Shown: positions 15,993 through 23,900, counted from the stretch's first letter. The stretch: DNA of 64,000 nt from Thiocystis violascens DSM 198 (GCF_000227745.2 NC_018012.1:4754501-4818500), one strand, 5' to 3'. The notes: a model not told the origin generated them from the sequence alone. Made by a program: numbers and translations.

Positions 15993-16251
15993 CCGCCAAC
16001 CCACGGCCCAGCAATTCGACCTCATCCGCACGCTGGCCGTCGCCGGCGAACTCGCCCGGCGCGGCTGTCGGGTGCTCGACGCCCAGGTGCTGCCGCATCC
16101 GCGCGTGCGCATCAGCGCGCCCCCGCCTGGCCTGCTGCCGACCTTTGGTTTTCTGCCCCCGCCGCCCGGCGTGTGCCGCGTCCCGGTGCTGTGTGTCGCC
16201 CACCGATGGCGCACCCGCATCGAGTGGTTCGCCACGGAGGGCAACCAATGA
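15985..16251 (+). CDS. early-region hypothetical protein
   Basis: An 88-residue protein, Pro- and Arg-rich, with AQQFDLIRTLAVAGELARRG at the N-terminus. Overlaps both neighbours by a few bases. No domain recognised. Probably part of the replication/modulation genes carried between MuB and GemA. Confidence 0.45.
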   Translation: MPSRQPTAQQFDLIRTLAVAGELARRGCRVLDAQVLPHPRVRISAPPPGLLPTFGFLPPPPGVCRVPVLCVAHRWRTRIEWFATEGNQ

Positions 16252-16796
16252 GCAAGCGCGGCTTTGAAAGGAAGACCCGCGCGGCGCCGGGGGAACGACG
16301 CCCCGTCGCTGGCCAGCCCTACCGCCAGACCCCCGAGCAGCAAGCGCGCGACTGGGAGCCGCGCGATCCCGTGGGCTACACGCCGCGCGCGCTCGATCTC
16401 AAGGTGCTCGCGGCCAGCCCGACCGACCGGCACCCGACGCGCCCGGCGGTCAACCTCGATCCCCTGGACGCCCGGCGGGCTCGGGTCCGCGGCCAGCGCC
16501 AGGGCCGCGCCACGCAAGCGGCCACGGCGGCGGTTGCGCCCCGTCCTCGCCAGCCCGCGCGCGCGCCCCGCACGCCCAACGTCACCAAGCGCCTGCTCGC
16601 CGTCCTGCAAAGCGACCCGGCGCGCGCCTGGAGCGTCTTCGAGCTGCGCGCGCAGGTCGCCTTCTCGCCCTCGTCCACCGTGTCCTCGCTCCTGCGGCGC
16701 TACGTGCGCGACGGACGGGTCGCGTCCATTCCGTCCGAGCGCGGCCCGCACGGCTTCGGCGGCAAACGCTACCGCTGGACAGGGGAGGGCGCATGA
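16248..16796 (+). CDS. early-region protein with C-terminal winged helix
   Basis: A 182-residue basic protein. The first 110 residues are low-complexity, Arg/Pro/Ala-rich and probably disordered. The last 65 (RLLAVLQSDPARAWSVFELR, STVSSLLRRYVRDGRVASI) match a winged-helix DNA-binding pattern. Start ATG 16248 overlaps the previous stop (ATGA). DNA binding is inferred; target unknown. Confidence 0.5.
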   Translation: MSKRGFERKTRAAPGERRPVAGQPYRQTPEQQARDWEPRDPVGYTPRALDLKVLAASPTDRHPTRPAVNLDPLDARRARVRGQRQGRATQAATAAVAPRPRQPARAPRTPNVTKRLLAVLQSDPARAWSVFELRAQVAFSPSSTVSSLLRRYVRDGRVASIPSERGPHGFGGKRYRWTGEGA

Positions 16797-17407
16797 GCCT
16801 CTCCGGCACCTGCCCCGAGTGCGGTTGCCGCGCCGACCTGGCGGTCTTCGCCAGTGCCGGCGAGGTCAACCGCGCCCTGGCCGCCGCGCTGGAGATTCCC
16901 GCCCCCCTCGGGGGGCGGGTGCTGCGCTATCTGCGTCTGTTCAGCCCGCCGCGCAAGGCGCTCGCCACGGGCAAGGCGGTGCGCCTGCTCACCGAGTTAT
17001 CCCAGGCCATCGGTCGCGCCGAAATCGACCGCAAAGGCAGCGTCTGGTCCGCCCCCCTGCCGGTCTGGGAAGCGGCGCTCGATGCCATCCTCGCCACGCC
17101 CCCCGAGCGCCTGCCGCTCAACGGTCACGGCTATCTCTTCGAGACCGTCGCCAACCTCGCCGCCAAGCACGCGGGGCGCGCCGAGGCGGCACGCTTGGCG
17201 CACGCGCGCGGCGACACTCCGATCGGGCGTCAGGCGCCGTCCGCCCACGGCGCGCGCGACCCCGACCCCATCCAGGAGATCGTCAACGACCTGCGCGCCC
17301 TAAAAACCCTCGAAGCCTACAACCCCGGCCAGCACACGGCCGAGATCGCCGGCCTGCAACAGCGGCTCGCCGCCGTGCGGGTCAACCCCAACCCGGAGAC
17401 CCCATGA
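16793..17407 (+). CDS. early-region protein with N-terminal zinc knuckle
   Basis: A 204-residue protein opening with CPECGCRADL, a CxxC zinc-type knuckle. Helical segments follow (VLRYLRLFSPPRKALATGKA, then WEAALDAILA), resembling proteins found before GemA in other Mu-like phages. ATG overlaps the previous stop (ATGA). Function not established. Confidence 0.55.
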   Translation: MSLSGTCPECGCRADLAVFASAGEVNRALAAALEIPAPLGGRVLRYLRLFSPPRKALATGKAVRLLTELSQAIGRAEIDRKGSVWSAPLPVWEAALDAILATPPERLPLNGHGYLFETVANLAAKHAGRAEAARLAHARGDTPIGRQAPSAHGARDPDPIQEIVNDLRALKTLEAYNPGQHTAEIAGLQQRLAAVRVNPNPETP

Positions 17408-17559
17408 CCGACATCCTCCTTGCCTTGCTGATTGGCGCCCAGCTTGGCGCCATCGCCGCCGTTTCCGCCCTCGCGCTGTGCCGCGTCGCCAGCGCGGGCG
17501 ACGGGCGCCGCCACGACGACCCCCGACCCACCATCCAGGAGACCCGTCCCCATGATTGA
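17404..17559 (+). CDS. single-TM small membrane protein
   Basis: A 51-residue ORF beginning MTDILLALLIGAQLGAIAAV, one clear transmembrane helix, then a polar tail. It starts in ATGA overlap with the upstream stop and ends overlapping the next ATG (17552), a geometry that supports translation. Role unknown. Confidence 0.5.
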   Translation: MTDILLALLIGAQLGAIAAVSALALCRVASAGDGRRHDDPRPTIQETRPHD

Positions 17560-17920
17560 TGACGCGCAAGTCGACCTCTACGCCCACGCCAAGCCCTTCG
17601 GCGCCGCTTCCTTCGACTCCGCTTCCTTCGACTCCGCTTCCTTCGACTCCGCTCAGGACAAGCCATTCGGCGCTGCCTATCGCCATCCCGGCGACGCCAG
17701 GACGCCCAACCTCCTGGGCCTGCGCGACGCCTACCTGAGCGCCGTCGAATGCCGTCGCGCCCACGTCCTCAGCCTCTGCGACCGTCTCAACGCGCTCGCG
17801 AACGATGCCGGTCCCAGCCTCCAGGAAGCCCTGGAAGCCGAACAGGACTGTCTCGACGATCTGCTCGAAGCCACCCTCGCGCGTTTCGAGTACCTCACCA
17901 ACCGTCCGGGGGGCGCATGA
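17552..17920 (+). CDS. early hypothetical protein carrying in-frame dispersed repeats
   Basis: A 122-residue protein. Near the N-terminus, FGAASFDSASFDSASFDSAQ is coded by three and a half copies of the dispersed CTTCGACTCCGCT repeat (about 17596-17660) that also occurs in non-coding DNA. The rest is helical (LLGLRDAYLSAVECRRAHVL, EQDCLDDLLEATLARFEYL). The repeat enters and leaves in frame without a stop, so the gene seems to tolerate the insertion. Confidence 0.5.
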   Translation: MIDDAQVDLYAHAKPFGAASFDSASFDSASFDSAQDKPFGAAYRHPGDARTPNLLGLRDAYLSAVECRRAHVLSLCDRLNALANDAGPSLQEALEAEQDCLDDLLEATLARFEYLTNRPGGA

Positions 17921-17976
17921 ACGCGACCGCGCCAGCCCGGACAGACAACGCCACCTCAACCAACCCGGAGACCGCT

Positions 17977-18642
17977 ATGACCGAACTGCCAACCGCCCCG
18001 CCCCCCGGCTATCTCGAAGACGCCCAGGGCCGCCTGGTGCCCGAAAAAATGGTCCGCCCCCACGAACTCCAGCGCGACGCCCTGGTGCGCGACCTGGTCG
18101 GACGCATCGCCGGCGCCCGCGATCAAATGGCCCTCCTCAAGCGCGACCTGCTCGCCGACATCGCCGCCCACATCCAACTGGTCGCCGAAGCCTATGACGT
18201 GCGCATCACCGGCACCAACGGCAACGTCAGCCTCGCCAGCTACGACGGGCGGCTCAAGGTGGAGCGCGACATCGCCGAGCGCGTCCAGATCGGCGAACAG
18301 ATCCAGGCCGCCGAGGCGCTCATCCGCGAGATCCTCGACGAGATCGCCGACCCCACCGCCAAGGCCATCGTCGATCGGGCGTTCCGGCGCAACCGCAAGA
18401 CCGGCGAGCTGTCCCCGGCGCGCCTGATCGACCTGATCAGCGTCCAGCTCGACGACGAACGCTGGGAGCGCGCCGTGGCCGCCATCCGCGACGCCATCCA
18501 GACGGTCGGCACCGTCACCTACTTCCGCGCCTATCGGCGGGATCAGCCCGACCAACCCTGGCAGATGATCCCGCTGGATTTCTCAGCCATTGCCCCGGCG
18601 CCGCCGTCCAGCGACGCCCCTGCCCACGACCTCGCCGCCTAA
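17977..18642 (+). CDS. DUF3164-type Mu-like early protein
   Basis: A 221-residue protein of a family found in the early region of Mu-like phages (GYLEDAQGRLVPEKMVRPHE at the N-terminus, YDGRLKVERDIAERVQIGEQ in the middle, FRAYRRDQPDQPWQMIPLD at the end). Molecular role is not known. The start at 17977 has a good SD (GGAG). An upstream ATG at 17917 overlaps the previous stop and would add 20 low-complexity residues. Central helices are rich in Glu/Arg. Confidence 0.7.
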   Translation: MTELPTAPPPGYLEDAQGRLVPEKMVRPHELQRDALVRDLVGRIAGARDQMALLKRDLLADIAAHIQLVAEAYDVRITGTNGNVSLASYDGRLKVERDIAERVQIGEQIQAAEALIREILDEIADPTAKAIVDRAFRRNRKTGELSPARLIDLISVQLDDERWERAVAAIRDAIQTVGTVTYFRAYRRDQPDQPWQMIPLDFSAIAPAPPSSDAPAHDLAA

Positions 18643-18655
18643 CCTGGAGTCCGCC

Positions 18656-19075
18656 ATGACCGCAAACACCCCGACCCCGCTCCTGACCCAAGCCGAACTG
18701 ATCGACGCCATCGCCGACTACACCGGCCAACCCAAGGCCCTGGTGCGCGACGTCTTCGCCGGGCTCTTTCTGGCGGCCCGCTACGCCTTGAACAGCGGCC
18801 GGCGCGTGCGTCTGCCCGAACTCGGCACCCTCGTGCCCAAGGCGGTTCCCGCGCGCACCGGCACCGTCAACGGCGTGCCCTACGCCACGCCCGCCGGCGT
18901 GCGCGTGGGCTTTCGTGCCAGCCAGGCGCTCAAGCAGGCCCTCGCCCCGCGCCTGACGGCAGCCCCCGAGCCGTCCTCGGCGGTTGCCCCGCTCGCCCCG
19001 GAGGACGCCCCATGGCCCGCAGGTCTTCGGCGGCCTGTTCGGGTTCCCCCGCTCGCCCCGGAGGACGCGCCATGA
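18656..19075 (+). CDS. HU-family DNA-binding protein
   Basis: A 139-residue HU/IHF-fold protein: LTQAELIDAIADYTGQPKAL forms the helical start, RRVRLPELGTLVPKAVPART the beta arm, and GFRASQALKQAL the closing helix. Phage-coded HU-like proteins can assist transpososome assembly or DNA bending. The C-terminal extension ends PLAPEDAPWPAG...PLAPEDAP because the CCCGCTCGCCCCGGAGGACGC SD-containing segment is duplicated (18988 and 19048 regions). It ends overlapping the next start. Confidence 0.8.
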   Translation: MTANTPTPLLTQAELIDAIADYTGQPKALVRDVFAGLFLAARYALNSGRRVRLPELGTLVPKAVPARTGTVNGVPYATPAGVRVGFRASQALKQALAPRLTAAPEPSSAVAPLAPEDAPWPAGLRRPVRVPPLAPEDAP

Positions 19076-19278
19076 GCATCGGTCACCCCAAGCCCGATCC
19101 GCGCGAACGGCGCCAGATCGACGCCGCCCTCATCCGCGAGTGCGCCTACGCCAGCGTCGCCCAGCAACTGCGCCGCGGCCAGATCGGCGGCCCCGAGGCC
19201 GTCATCGCCCTGCGTCATGCCTACCATCGCGCCGAGCGTCACGCCCGCGCGTTGGAGACGGTCGCGCAAGCCGCTTAA
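19072..19278 (+). CDS. small hypothetical helical protein
   Basis: A 68-residue protein (MSIGHPKPDPRERRQIDAAL start, helical remainder). ATG 19072 has the SD GGAGGACGCGCC and overlaps the HU gene's stop. An alternative upstream ATG at 19012 follows a duplicated copy of the same SD segment. No domain recognised. Confidence 0.5.
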   Translation: MSIGHPKPDPRERRQIDAALIRECAYASVAQQLRRGQIGGPEAVIALRHAYHRAERHARALETVAQAA

Positions 19279-19457
19279 GCGTCTTTGACGTCCTTGGTGT
19301 CCCTGGAGTCCTTCAGGGCTTCTCAGGACACCAAGGACAAAGGACTTCAAAGACATCAAGGACATCAAGGACAACCGCGAAACCCGCCCCCGGCGGGTCT
19401 GCCCGGCGTGGCGGCCAGGCACTGACGAGCAGCCAGACACCCAGACAGGAATCGCCC
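19279..19457. repeat. hairpin and CAAGGACAT repeats between early genes and gemA
   Basis: GTCCTTGGTGTCC at 19290-19302 pairs with GGACACCAAGGAC at 19326-19338. Further short copies of ACATCAAGGAC follow to about 19373. No ORF. It could be an early-transcript terminator or attenuator, or a small dispersed repeat; no T-run follows the stem. Confidence 0.6.
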
Positions 19458-19880
19458 ATGCACAACGACCTTGCCAAAATCCACATCGCCAAACAGGCCC
19501 TCGGGCTCGACGACGCCACCTATCGCGCCATGCTCCAGCGCATCGGCGGCGTCGACTCCTCCGCCCAGCTCGACCCGGTCGGACGGCGCGCCCTGCTGGC
19601 CGAATTCCGTGCCGCCGGCTGGAAACCCACGCCCGGCAAGGCCGCCAACGCCCGCGCGCTCGCCAGCGACCCCCAGTCGCGGATGATCCGCGCCCTCTGG
19701 CTGCGCCTGCACCAGGCCGGCAAGGTCCGCGACCCCAGCGAAAAGAGCCTCGCCCAGTACGTCAAACGGCAAACCCGCATCGACCGCCTCGACTGGCTCA
19801 GCGCCGCCCAAGCCCGCCGGGTCATCGAGGCCCTCAAAGGCTGGGCCGCGCGCGTCGGCGTGACGCTGGAGGACGCATGA
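19458..19880 (+). CDS. gemA: GemA-like regulatory protein (Mu gp16, DUF1018)
   Basis: A 140-residue protein with the GemA/DUF1018 pattern: HNDLAKIHIAKQALGLDDAT, YRAMLQRIGG, LIRALWLRLHQAGK-like centre and RIDRLDWLSAAQARRVIEAL. In Mu, GemA modulates host gene expression and DNA topology. It directly precedes mor with a 4-base overlap, the same order as Mu. The start ATG follows a Pro-rich intergenic hairpin block. Confidence 0.85.
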   Translation: MHNDLAKIHIAKQALGLDDATYRAMLQRIGGVDSSAQLDPVGRRALLAEFRAAGWKPTPGKAANARALASDPQSRMIRALWLRLHQAGKVRDPSEKSLAQYVKRQTRIDRLDWLSAAQARRVIEALKGWAARVGVTLEDA

Positions 19881-20332
19881 CCACTCCCGCCGACCTCAGC
19901 GCCGCCGCCCAACGGCCCCACGCCCTGCGCGTCGACCTCGCCGACCTCCCGCGCGACCTGCGCGAGATCGCCGACCTCATCGGCCTGCCGGGCGCGCTCG
20001 ACCTCGTCGACACCTGGGGCGGCGTGCGCCTCTACCTCCCGCTCGCGCACCACCTCCCGGACCATCACGCGCTCGTCGCCCGCCTCGGACGCGACGCCGC
20101 CGAGCGTCTGTGCGAACGCTTCGGCGGCGCCGACCTCGCCATTCCGCGCGCGCTCGCCGCCCTGCGCGCCGCGCGCGACCGCCTGATCTGTCACGAACAC
20201 GCCCACGGCAGCCCCGCCCGCGCGCTCGCCTTGCGCTATCGCCTCAGCGAGCGGCGCGTCTGGGAGATCCTCGCCGGCGCCGATGCCCGCGACGCCGCCG
20301 CCTTCGCCGCGCGGCAGATGCCGCTGTTTTAA
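19877..20332 (+). CDS. mor: Mor-type activator of middle transcription
   Basis: A 151-residue protein of the Mor/C family. The dimerisation segment is LPRDLREIADLIGLPGALDL; the HTH is ARALALRYRLSERRVWEILA near the C-terminus. In Mu, Mor switches on the middle promoter for C and late genes. It overlaps gemA by 4 nt. No second Mor/C paralogue was seen, so it may drive late genes directly, as in some B3-like phages (inference). Confidence 0.85.
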   Translation: MTTPADLSAAAQRPHALRVDLADLPRDLREIADLIGLPGALDLVDTWGGVRLYLPLAHHLPDHHALVARLGRDAAERLCERFGGADLAIPRALAALRAARDRLICHEHAHGSPARALALRYRLSERRVWEILAGADARDAAAFAARQMPLF

Positions 20333-20345
20333 TCCTGGAAAAAAC

Positions 20346-20681
20346 ATGGATATTGACGAGCCCCGCGCCATCATCCGCGACGCCTGTCGTGGTCTCAGTA
20401 GAGCCGAACTGATCGAGGTCGTTGACTGCCTGGAGGCCGACTGCCGGTTCGTATCTCACATCTCCTTGCGGCAGGTAGTCCACAAGGTACGAAGAAACAC
20501 CCTGGTCCGTCGCTACCAGATCGCACTGAATGATTACGACCTCCTGGACTTCCGCTTCCCGGAAGATCCCGTCGAGCCTGCCGCGGTGCTCGCTTATTTA
20601 GAGTCCGTGAGGGCAAAGGATGCCAAGTGGAAGCACGTCGAGCGACTCCGCGACAAGATCATGGCGACCTTCAAGACGTAG
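20346..20681 (+). CDS. accessory hypothetical protein
   Basis: A 111-residue soluble protein, less GC-extreme than its neighbours (LSRAELIEVVDCLEADCRFV, then YQIALNDYDLLDFRFPEDP). It follows mor by 13 nt and has no recognisable fold family. Position in a variable slot between early and lysis modules suggests a cargo gene. Function unknown. Confidence 0.5.
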   Translation: MDIDEPRAIIRDACRGLSRAELIEVVDCLEADCRFVSHISLRQVVHKVRRNTLVRRYQIALNDYDLLDFRFPEDPVEPAAVLAYLESVRAKDAKWKHVERLRDKIMATFKT

Positions 20682-20754
20682 CCCGGCAGACGAAAACGAC
20701 GGGGCTTCACGCGCCGAGGCCGATGAAGCCCGGCACGCATCGCATCCCGACGGG

Positions 20755-21015
20755 CTACTGCCTGGACAACTTGTGCGCTCTGGACCGGAGTTGTTTTAAA
20801 TTGGCGGCCGTCGCCTTGAAATGCTCGATCTGACGCAGCACCAGGTCGATGTCCACCTCCCGGAACTCGCGGCGGAACTGTTCGGGGTTGACCAGGTAGT
20901 GCTCGGCCAGATTCTCGTTCGGCGCCACCCCCTCGACCGCCCGGCGCAGCGCCCAGTAATAGGCTTCCAACTCCTGGAGATAGGGCTCCAGGCGTTCCTT
21001 GCGATAAATAGCCAT
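20755..21015 (-). CDS. leftward small hypothetical protein
   Basis: An 86-residue predicted helical protein (YRKERLEPYLQELEAYYWAL, NPEQFRREFREVDIDLVLRQ). It is one of the few prophage genes on the minus strand, divergent from the 21031 ORF with 15 bp between starts. Opposite orientation in the accessory slot is typical of lysogenic-conversion cargo. The amphipathic, acidic/basic pattern and a clean stop make it more convincing than the overlapping plus frame. Confidence 0.5.
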   Translation of the reverse strand: MAIYRKERLEPYLQELEAYYWALRRAVEGVAPNENLAEHYLVNPEQFRREFREVDIDLVLRQIEHFKATAANLKQLRSRAHKLSRQ

Positions 21016-21030
21016 GAGGACTCCGCAATC

Positions 21031-21255
21031 ATGATCATGACGACACAGACCAACCAGGACCAGTGTGCCGGCGCACGCATCGCGGCGCTGCTGCCGATCA
21101 TGGACGAACGCTATGCCCGCCTCAAGGGCACGCTCTCCCAGGCCGCCGCCGGTGCCGACATCCCCGACTGGCGGCTCGACCTGGAGCGCGCCGATCTGGC
21201 GACGGTGCTGGAGGTCATGACCCCGCCCCCGGCAGACGATGACGACGAGGAGTAG
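21031..21255 (+). CDS. small acidic hypothetical protein
   Basis: A 74-residue ORF ending in an acidic PPPADDDDEE tail; starts at ATG 21031 (second ATG 21037). Contains GARIAALLPIMDERYARLKG. Divergent from the 20755-21015 gene. It could act with that gene, for example as a small pair, but there is no homology to support it. Confidence 0.4.
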   Translation: MIMTTQTNQDQCAGARIAALLPIMDERYARLKGTLSQAAAGADIPDWRLDLERADLATVLEVMTPPPADDDDEE

Positions 21256-21636
21256 TGGAAGGGACAAGGGGCAAGCCTGTCCTGAGCCGGGTCGAAGGAA
21301 GCGGAGTCGAAGGGGAGCAAGGTTTCCTGAAGCCGTTCGTGGTGAGCCGGTCGAACCATGAACGGCTTCACGCGCCGAGGCCGATGAAGGCCCGGAGCGT
21401 GGGGGCGAGCGGACGCTTGGAGAGGGGAGGGGTACGTCAAAAACGTACCCCATCAATTTTGAGTTGGCTGATGACATCGACAAAAACGGCGGCCCCAAGT
21501 GGAGCCATCAGATCTGTAGGATGGGTAGAACGGCCATGGCACAGCGTGGCAGGATGAGCGCCGCGCTCGCTGGGCCGTGAAACCCATCGGGCCACGGCGT
21601 TGGCAGGAACTAAGTGACCACTCACGGGGAGCCGGT
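21256..21636. repeat. dispersed-repeat block with a rha relic
   Basis: Holds CCTGTCCTGAGCCGGGTCGA-type repeats (about 21282-21320) and an inverted element TGAAGCCGTTCGTGG...GAACGGCTTCA (21328-21370). There is a 7-bp hairpin GGTACGT/ACGTACC (21431-21449). A GGATGGGTAGA...AAACCCATC-type palindromic element follows (about 21520-21590). The same families occur at 24157, 39478-39640 and 54110. No functional gene. Confidence 0.7.
21452..21502 (+). pseudogene. short relic of a Rha-type antirepressor gene
   Basis: One frame reads INFELADDIDKNGGPKW. This matches the Rha protein at 22966 over its SNFGCADFIDKNGDP segment (identical N-F, A-D, I-D-K-N-G and P), and the underlying DNA also matches. Stops and repeats flank it. 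It looks like a remnant of a third antirepressor copy; at about 17 residues the match is suggestive only. Confidence 0.35.
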
Positions 21637-22110
21637 ATGACACAAGGCTGGAAAAACTGTCCGACGTGCGGTTACCAATGGCTGCCTGCTGATGACGTGC
21701 AAGATCTGCAATGCCCAACCTGCCGAGCGGCAGGCGTGAAGATTCGGGCAGGATCTGATGCGCGTGCGCCAAGCAACAGTCCATTCGCTCGCTTCAAGCT
21801 TTGGTATCTGCTGGTTGCCATCGTGTTGATCGCGGGGTTCTATTTCGGGTGGGAAAAATGGACCGCAATAAAAAAGCAACAGGATCTCGATGACGCGGCG
21901 CAGAACCTTTCTCAGGCAATCGAGGCCGCGCAGGCTGTGATTGATAAAGAAATCGAGACCCTTGATGAGGAAATTCGTGCGGGGCGTGAGCGGCTGAAAG
22001 CTGCTATGCAAGCGGAAGCGGAAGACCGGCGCATGTTACGCGAACTAGAGCGCGATAATTTTGAAAGAAAAATCCGCGAGATTGATCGCAATTCTCAAAT
22101 GAGGCAGTGA
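21637..22110 (+). CDS. zinc-ribbon, single-TM, coiled-coil protein
   Basis: A 157-residue cargo-type protein. The N-terminal zinc ribbon is CPTCGYQW...LQCPTC (residues 8-32). One TM helix follows (LWYLLVAIVLIAGFYFGWE, about 56-74), then a long coiled coil rich in Glu/Arg/Lys to the end. ATG 21637 has the SD GGGGAG. The topology suggests a membrane-anchored protein with a long helical domain on one side. It is coupled to the exported protein gene 15 bp downstream. Confidence 0.6.
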   Translation: MTQGWKNCPTCGYQWLPADDVQDLQCPTCRAAGVKIRAGSDARAPSNSPFARFKLWYLLVAIVLIAGFYFGWEKWTAIKKQQDLDDAAQNLSQAIEAAQAVIDKEIETLDEEIRAGRERLKAAMQAEAEDRRMLRELERDNFERKIREIDRNSQMRQ

Positions 22111-22124
22111 AAAGGAGTACGCAC

Positions 22125-22652
22125 ATGAAGCGGTCTATCGTAGCGCTGGTTGGGATGATCGTGGTGGGGACAACTCAGGGGGCGGGCGTTTATCGCTGCA
22201 CCAGCGCGGCTGGCGAAGTGATTTACTCGGATGCCGTGTGCATGGATAGGCCGGATCGTGCAGCCGTCGCAATCGACCCGCCGTCGAGTGACTTACGCGG
22301 CTATCCGATAAGCGACATGCGCAACATAGTCGTAGGGATTGACGCAAACCAGCCTGGAGCCGCCCTCATGGTGAGCGAAGGAACTTGGATGGTTCATGGC
22401 GATAACTGGCAAGTTGCCAGCCAATACTCCAAGGTCCATTGCATCAAGCTTCATCCCGGCGATTACAGTCTCCAGGCAGCTTGTATGCGCAATGCCGCAA
22501 GGGGGTTTGACGAGTTGCGCGGAAACTACGACATGCCGCCCCAGATAGCCCAGCAAGCCAAAATCCATTGCATTCGGATGCACCCAGAAGATTTCTCGAT
22601 CCAGGCGGCCTGCATGCGCAACCAGTCTCGCGGCTATCGCGACATGCGATGA
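22125..22652 (+). CDS. exported DUF4124-type protein with duplicated Cys/His motif
   Basis: A 175-residue protein. It has a signal peptide (RSIVALVGMIVVGTTQGAG) and a DUF4124-like start (VYRCTSAAGEVIYSDAVC). Two copies of a motif HCI-x-x-HP-x-D-x-S-x-QAACMRN-x-x-RG follow, about 38 residues apart (residues near 105 and 147). The SD AAGGAG is 8 nt before the ATG. Periplasmic. With the upstream TM/coiled-coil protein it may form a cargo pair expressed in the lysogen. The repeated motif is not one I can name. Confidence 0.6.
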   Translation: MKRSIVALVGMIVVGTTQGAGVYRCTSAAGEVIYSDAVCMDRPDRAAVAIDPPSSDLRGYPISDMRNIVVGIDANQPGAALMVSEGTWMVHGDNWQVASQYSKVHCIKLHPGDYSLQAACMRNAARGFDELRGNYDMPPQIAQQAKIHCIRMHPEDFSIQAACMRNQSRGYRDMR

Positions 22653-22671
22653 CGAAAAGCTTGCCCGTCCG

Positions 22672-22965
22672 TGCCAAATCAGCCGCCAAGGAGGGCGGGT
22701 AAAAACCTTGACCGCCAGCGGGGAACGTGGTTATCTATCGCTGTCGCGCCACCTGCGCGACCGGGATTGACAGCCCGGAATCCTAAGGCGCGTAGTGCCA
22801 CCAGCGTCAGGCGCATTTTTTGTGCCCGCACGTTTATGGTGGGCTGTGCGAGGAAGCCGCAAGGCTTGCCGGTTCCTTGGGTCCGGTCTGTCAACCTCGC
22901 ACGGTCCGCCGCCATTCTGATTGACAGCAGACGGCGGACTCCTGACCAAACCCAAGGAGCCTGTT
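22672..22965 (+). promoter_or_regulatory. structured leader of the rha gene (possible C4-type antisense control)
   Basis: A 294-nt leader before rha. TGCGAGG (22847-22853) pairs with CCTCGCA (22895-22901) around two inner hairpins (AAGCCGCAAGGCTT; CCGGTTCC/GGTCCGG-type). It begins GTGCCAAATCAGCCGC and contains TTTTTTGTGCCC then TTTATGG. The leader of the KilA-N gene at about 39823 has the same landmarks (GTGCCAAATCAACCGC, TTTTTTTATGCCC, TTTATGG, then a perfect stem). P1/P22-type antirepressors are controlled by C4 RNA in this position; assignment to C4 is inference. Confidence 0.45.
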
Positions 22966-23616
22966 ATGTCCGACCTGATCCTGCTCCCCGCGAGCGCCAT
23001 CACCCTCAAAGACGGCCAGCCCGTCACCACCAGCCTGATCGTCGCCGAGACCTTCGGCAAGCAGCACTTCCATGTCCTGCGCGACATCGACGCCCTCGAC
23101 TGCTCCCCGGAATTTGCCAAATCCAATTTTGGATGCGCTGATTTCATTGACAAAAACGGCGATCCCCGGCGCATGTTCGAGATCACCCGCAACGGCTTCA
23201 TGTTCCTCACCATGGGCTATCGCGGCCCCAAGCCGGCGCGCATCAAGGAGGCTTACATCGCCCGTTTCGACGCGATGGACGCGCAACTGCGCCAGATCCC
23301 GACCGGCGTCGGTGAAAAGACCATCGGCCTGTCCCGCTATGCCGAGCTGCTGGAAGCGGAAAACGCCCTGCTCAGGCAGCGCCTGCCTGCCCCCCTTGTC
23401 TCGGTTGCCCCATCTGCCCCGGTCAAACCCGGCCCGCGCCTCGTCACCCCCGAGGAGGCGGCCGAGATCGTCGACCGCTTCACCGCCGGGGAATCACGTT
23501 ACGCCATCGGCAAAGCGCTCGGGCGCAACTCCAAGACCATCAACCGCATCCTTGCCCGCGCCAACGCCGACCACGCGCCGCAGATGGCGCTGCGTCTCCT
23601 GGAGGGAAAATCATGA
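22966..23616 (+). CDS. Rha-family antirepressor/regulator
   Basis: A 216-residue protein. The N-terminal Rha (pRha) domain covers residues 1-110 (ETFGKQHFHVLRDIDALDCS, DKNGDPRRMFEITRNGFMFL, MGYRGPKPARIKEAYIARFD). Its C-terminus has a resolvase-like HTH (EEAAEIVDRFTAGESRYAIG, then NSKTINRIL). Rha proteins interfere with growth in IHF-minus hosts or act as antirepressors. ATG 22966 has the SD AAGGAG. It overlaps the next small gene by 4 nt, forming an antirepressor cassette. Confidence 0.85.
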   Translation: MSDLILLPASAITLKDGQPVTTSLIVAETFGKQHFHVLRDIDALDCSPEFAKSNFGCADFIDKNGDPRRMFEITRNGFMFLTMGYRGPKPARIKEAYIARFDAMDAQLRQIPTGVGEKTIGLSRYAELLEAENALLRQRLPAPLVSVAPSAPVKPGPRLVTPEEAAEIVDRFTAGESRYAIGKALGRNSKTINRILARANADHAPQMALRLLEGKS

Positions 23617-23900
23617 CCAACCACAGCCTCCAACTCGCCCACGCCGCCGCCGACAACGCCGTTGCCCGCGCGCGCCACGAGGTCGCCCAACTGCGCGACC
23701 GACTCACCGCCGCGCAACGCCGCCTGCGTGCCGCCGAGCGCACCCGCGACGCGGCCCGTCTCAACTGGCTGGCGGTACGCGATGCGTACCCTACTTGGGC
23801 GGTGGCCGACCCCGTCGGCACCATTGACGCCGCCCCGTCCGGAGCGGTTCAATTGACACCTCGCACCAACACGGCCTGGGAGGGCGCGTCATGCAATTAA
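23613..23900 (+). CDS. coiled-coil small protein of the rha cassette
   Basis: A 95-residue protein whose first 60 residues form a strong Ala/Arg coiled coil (NAVARARHEVAQLRDRLTAA, then RTRDAARLNW). It overlaps rha (ATGA) and the following small gene (10 nt), so it is co-translated in the cassette. No known family. There is no equivalent in the KilA-N cassette. Confidence 0.5.
   Translation: MTNHSLQLAHAAADNAVARARHEVAQLRDRLTAAQRRLRAAERTRDAARLNWLAVRDAYPTWAVADPVGTIDAAPSGAVQLTPRTNTAWEGASCN

Noticed and set aside
22671..23141. 156-codon ORF overlapping the rha leader and start (possible Ash/Icd-like protein)
   Set aside because: It has some likeness to leader ORFs of antirepressor operons but runs through the structured RNA and into rha in another frame; not enough to call a gene.
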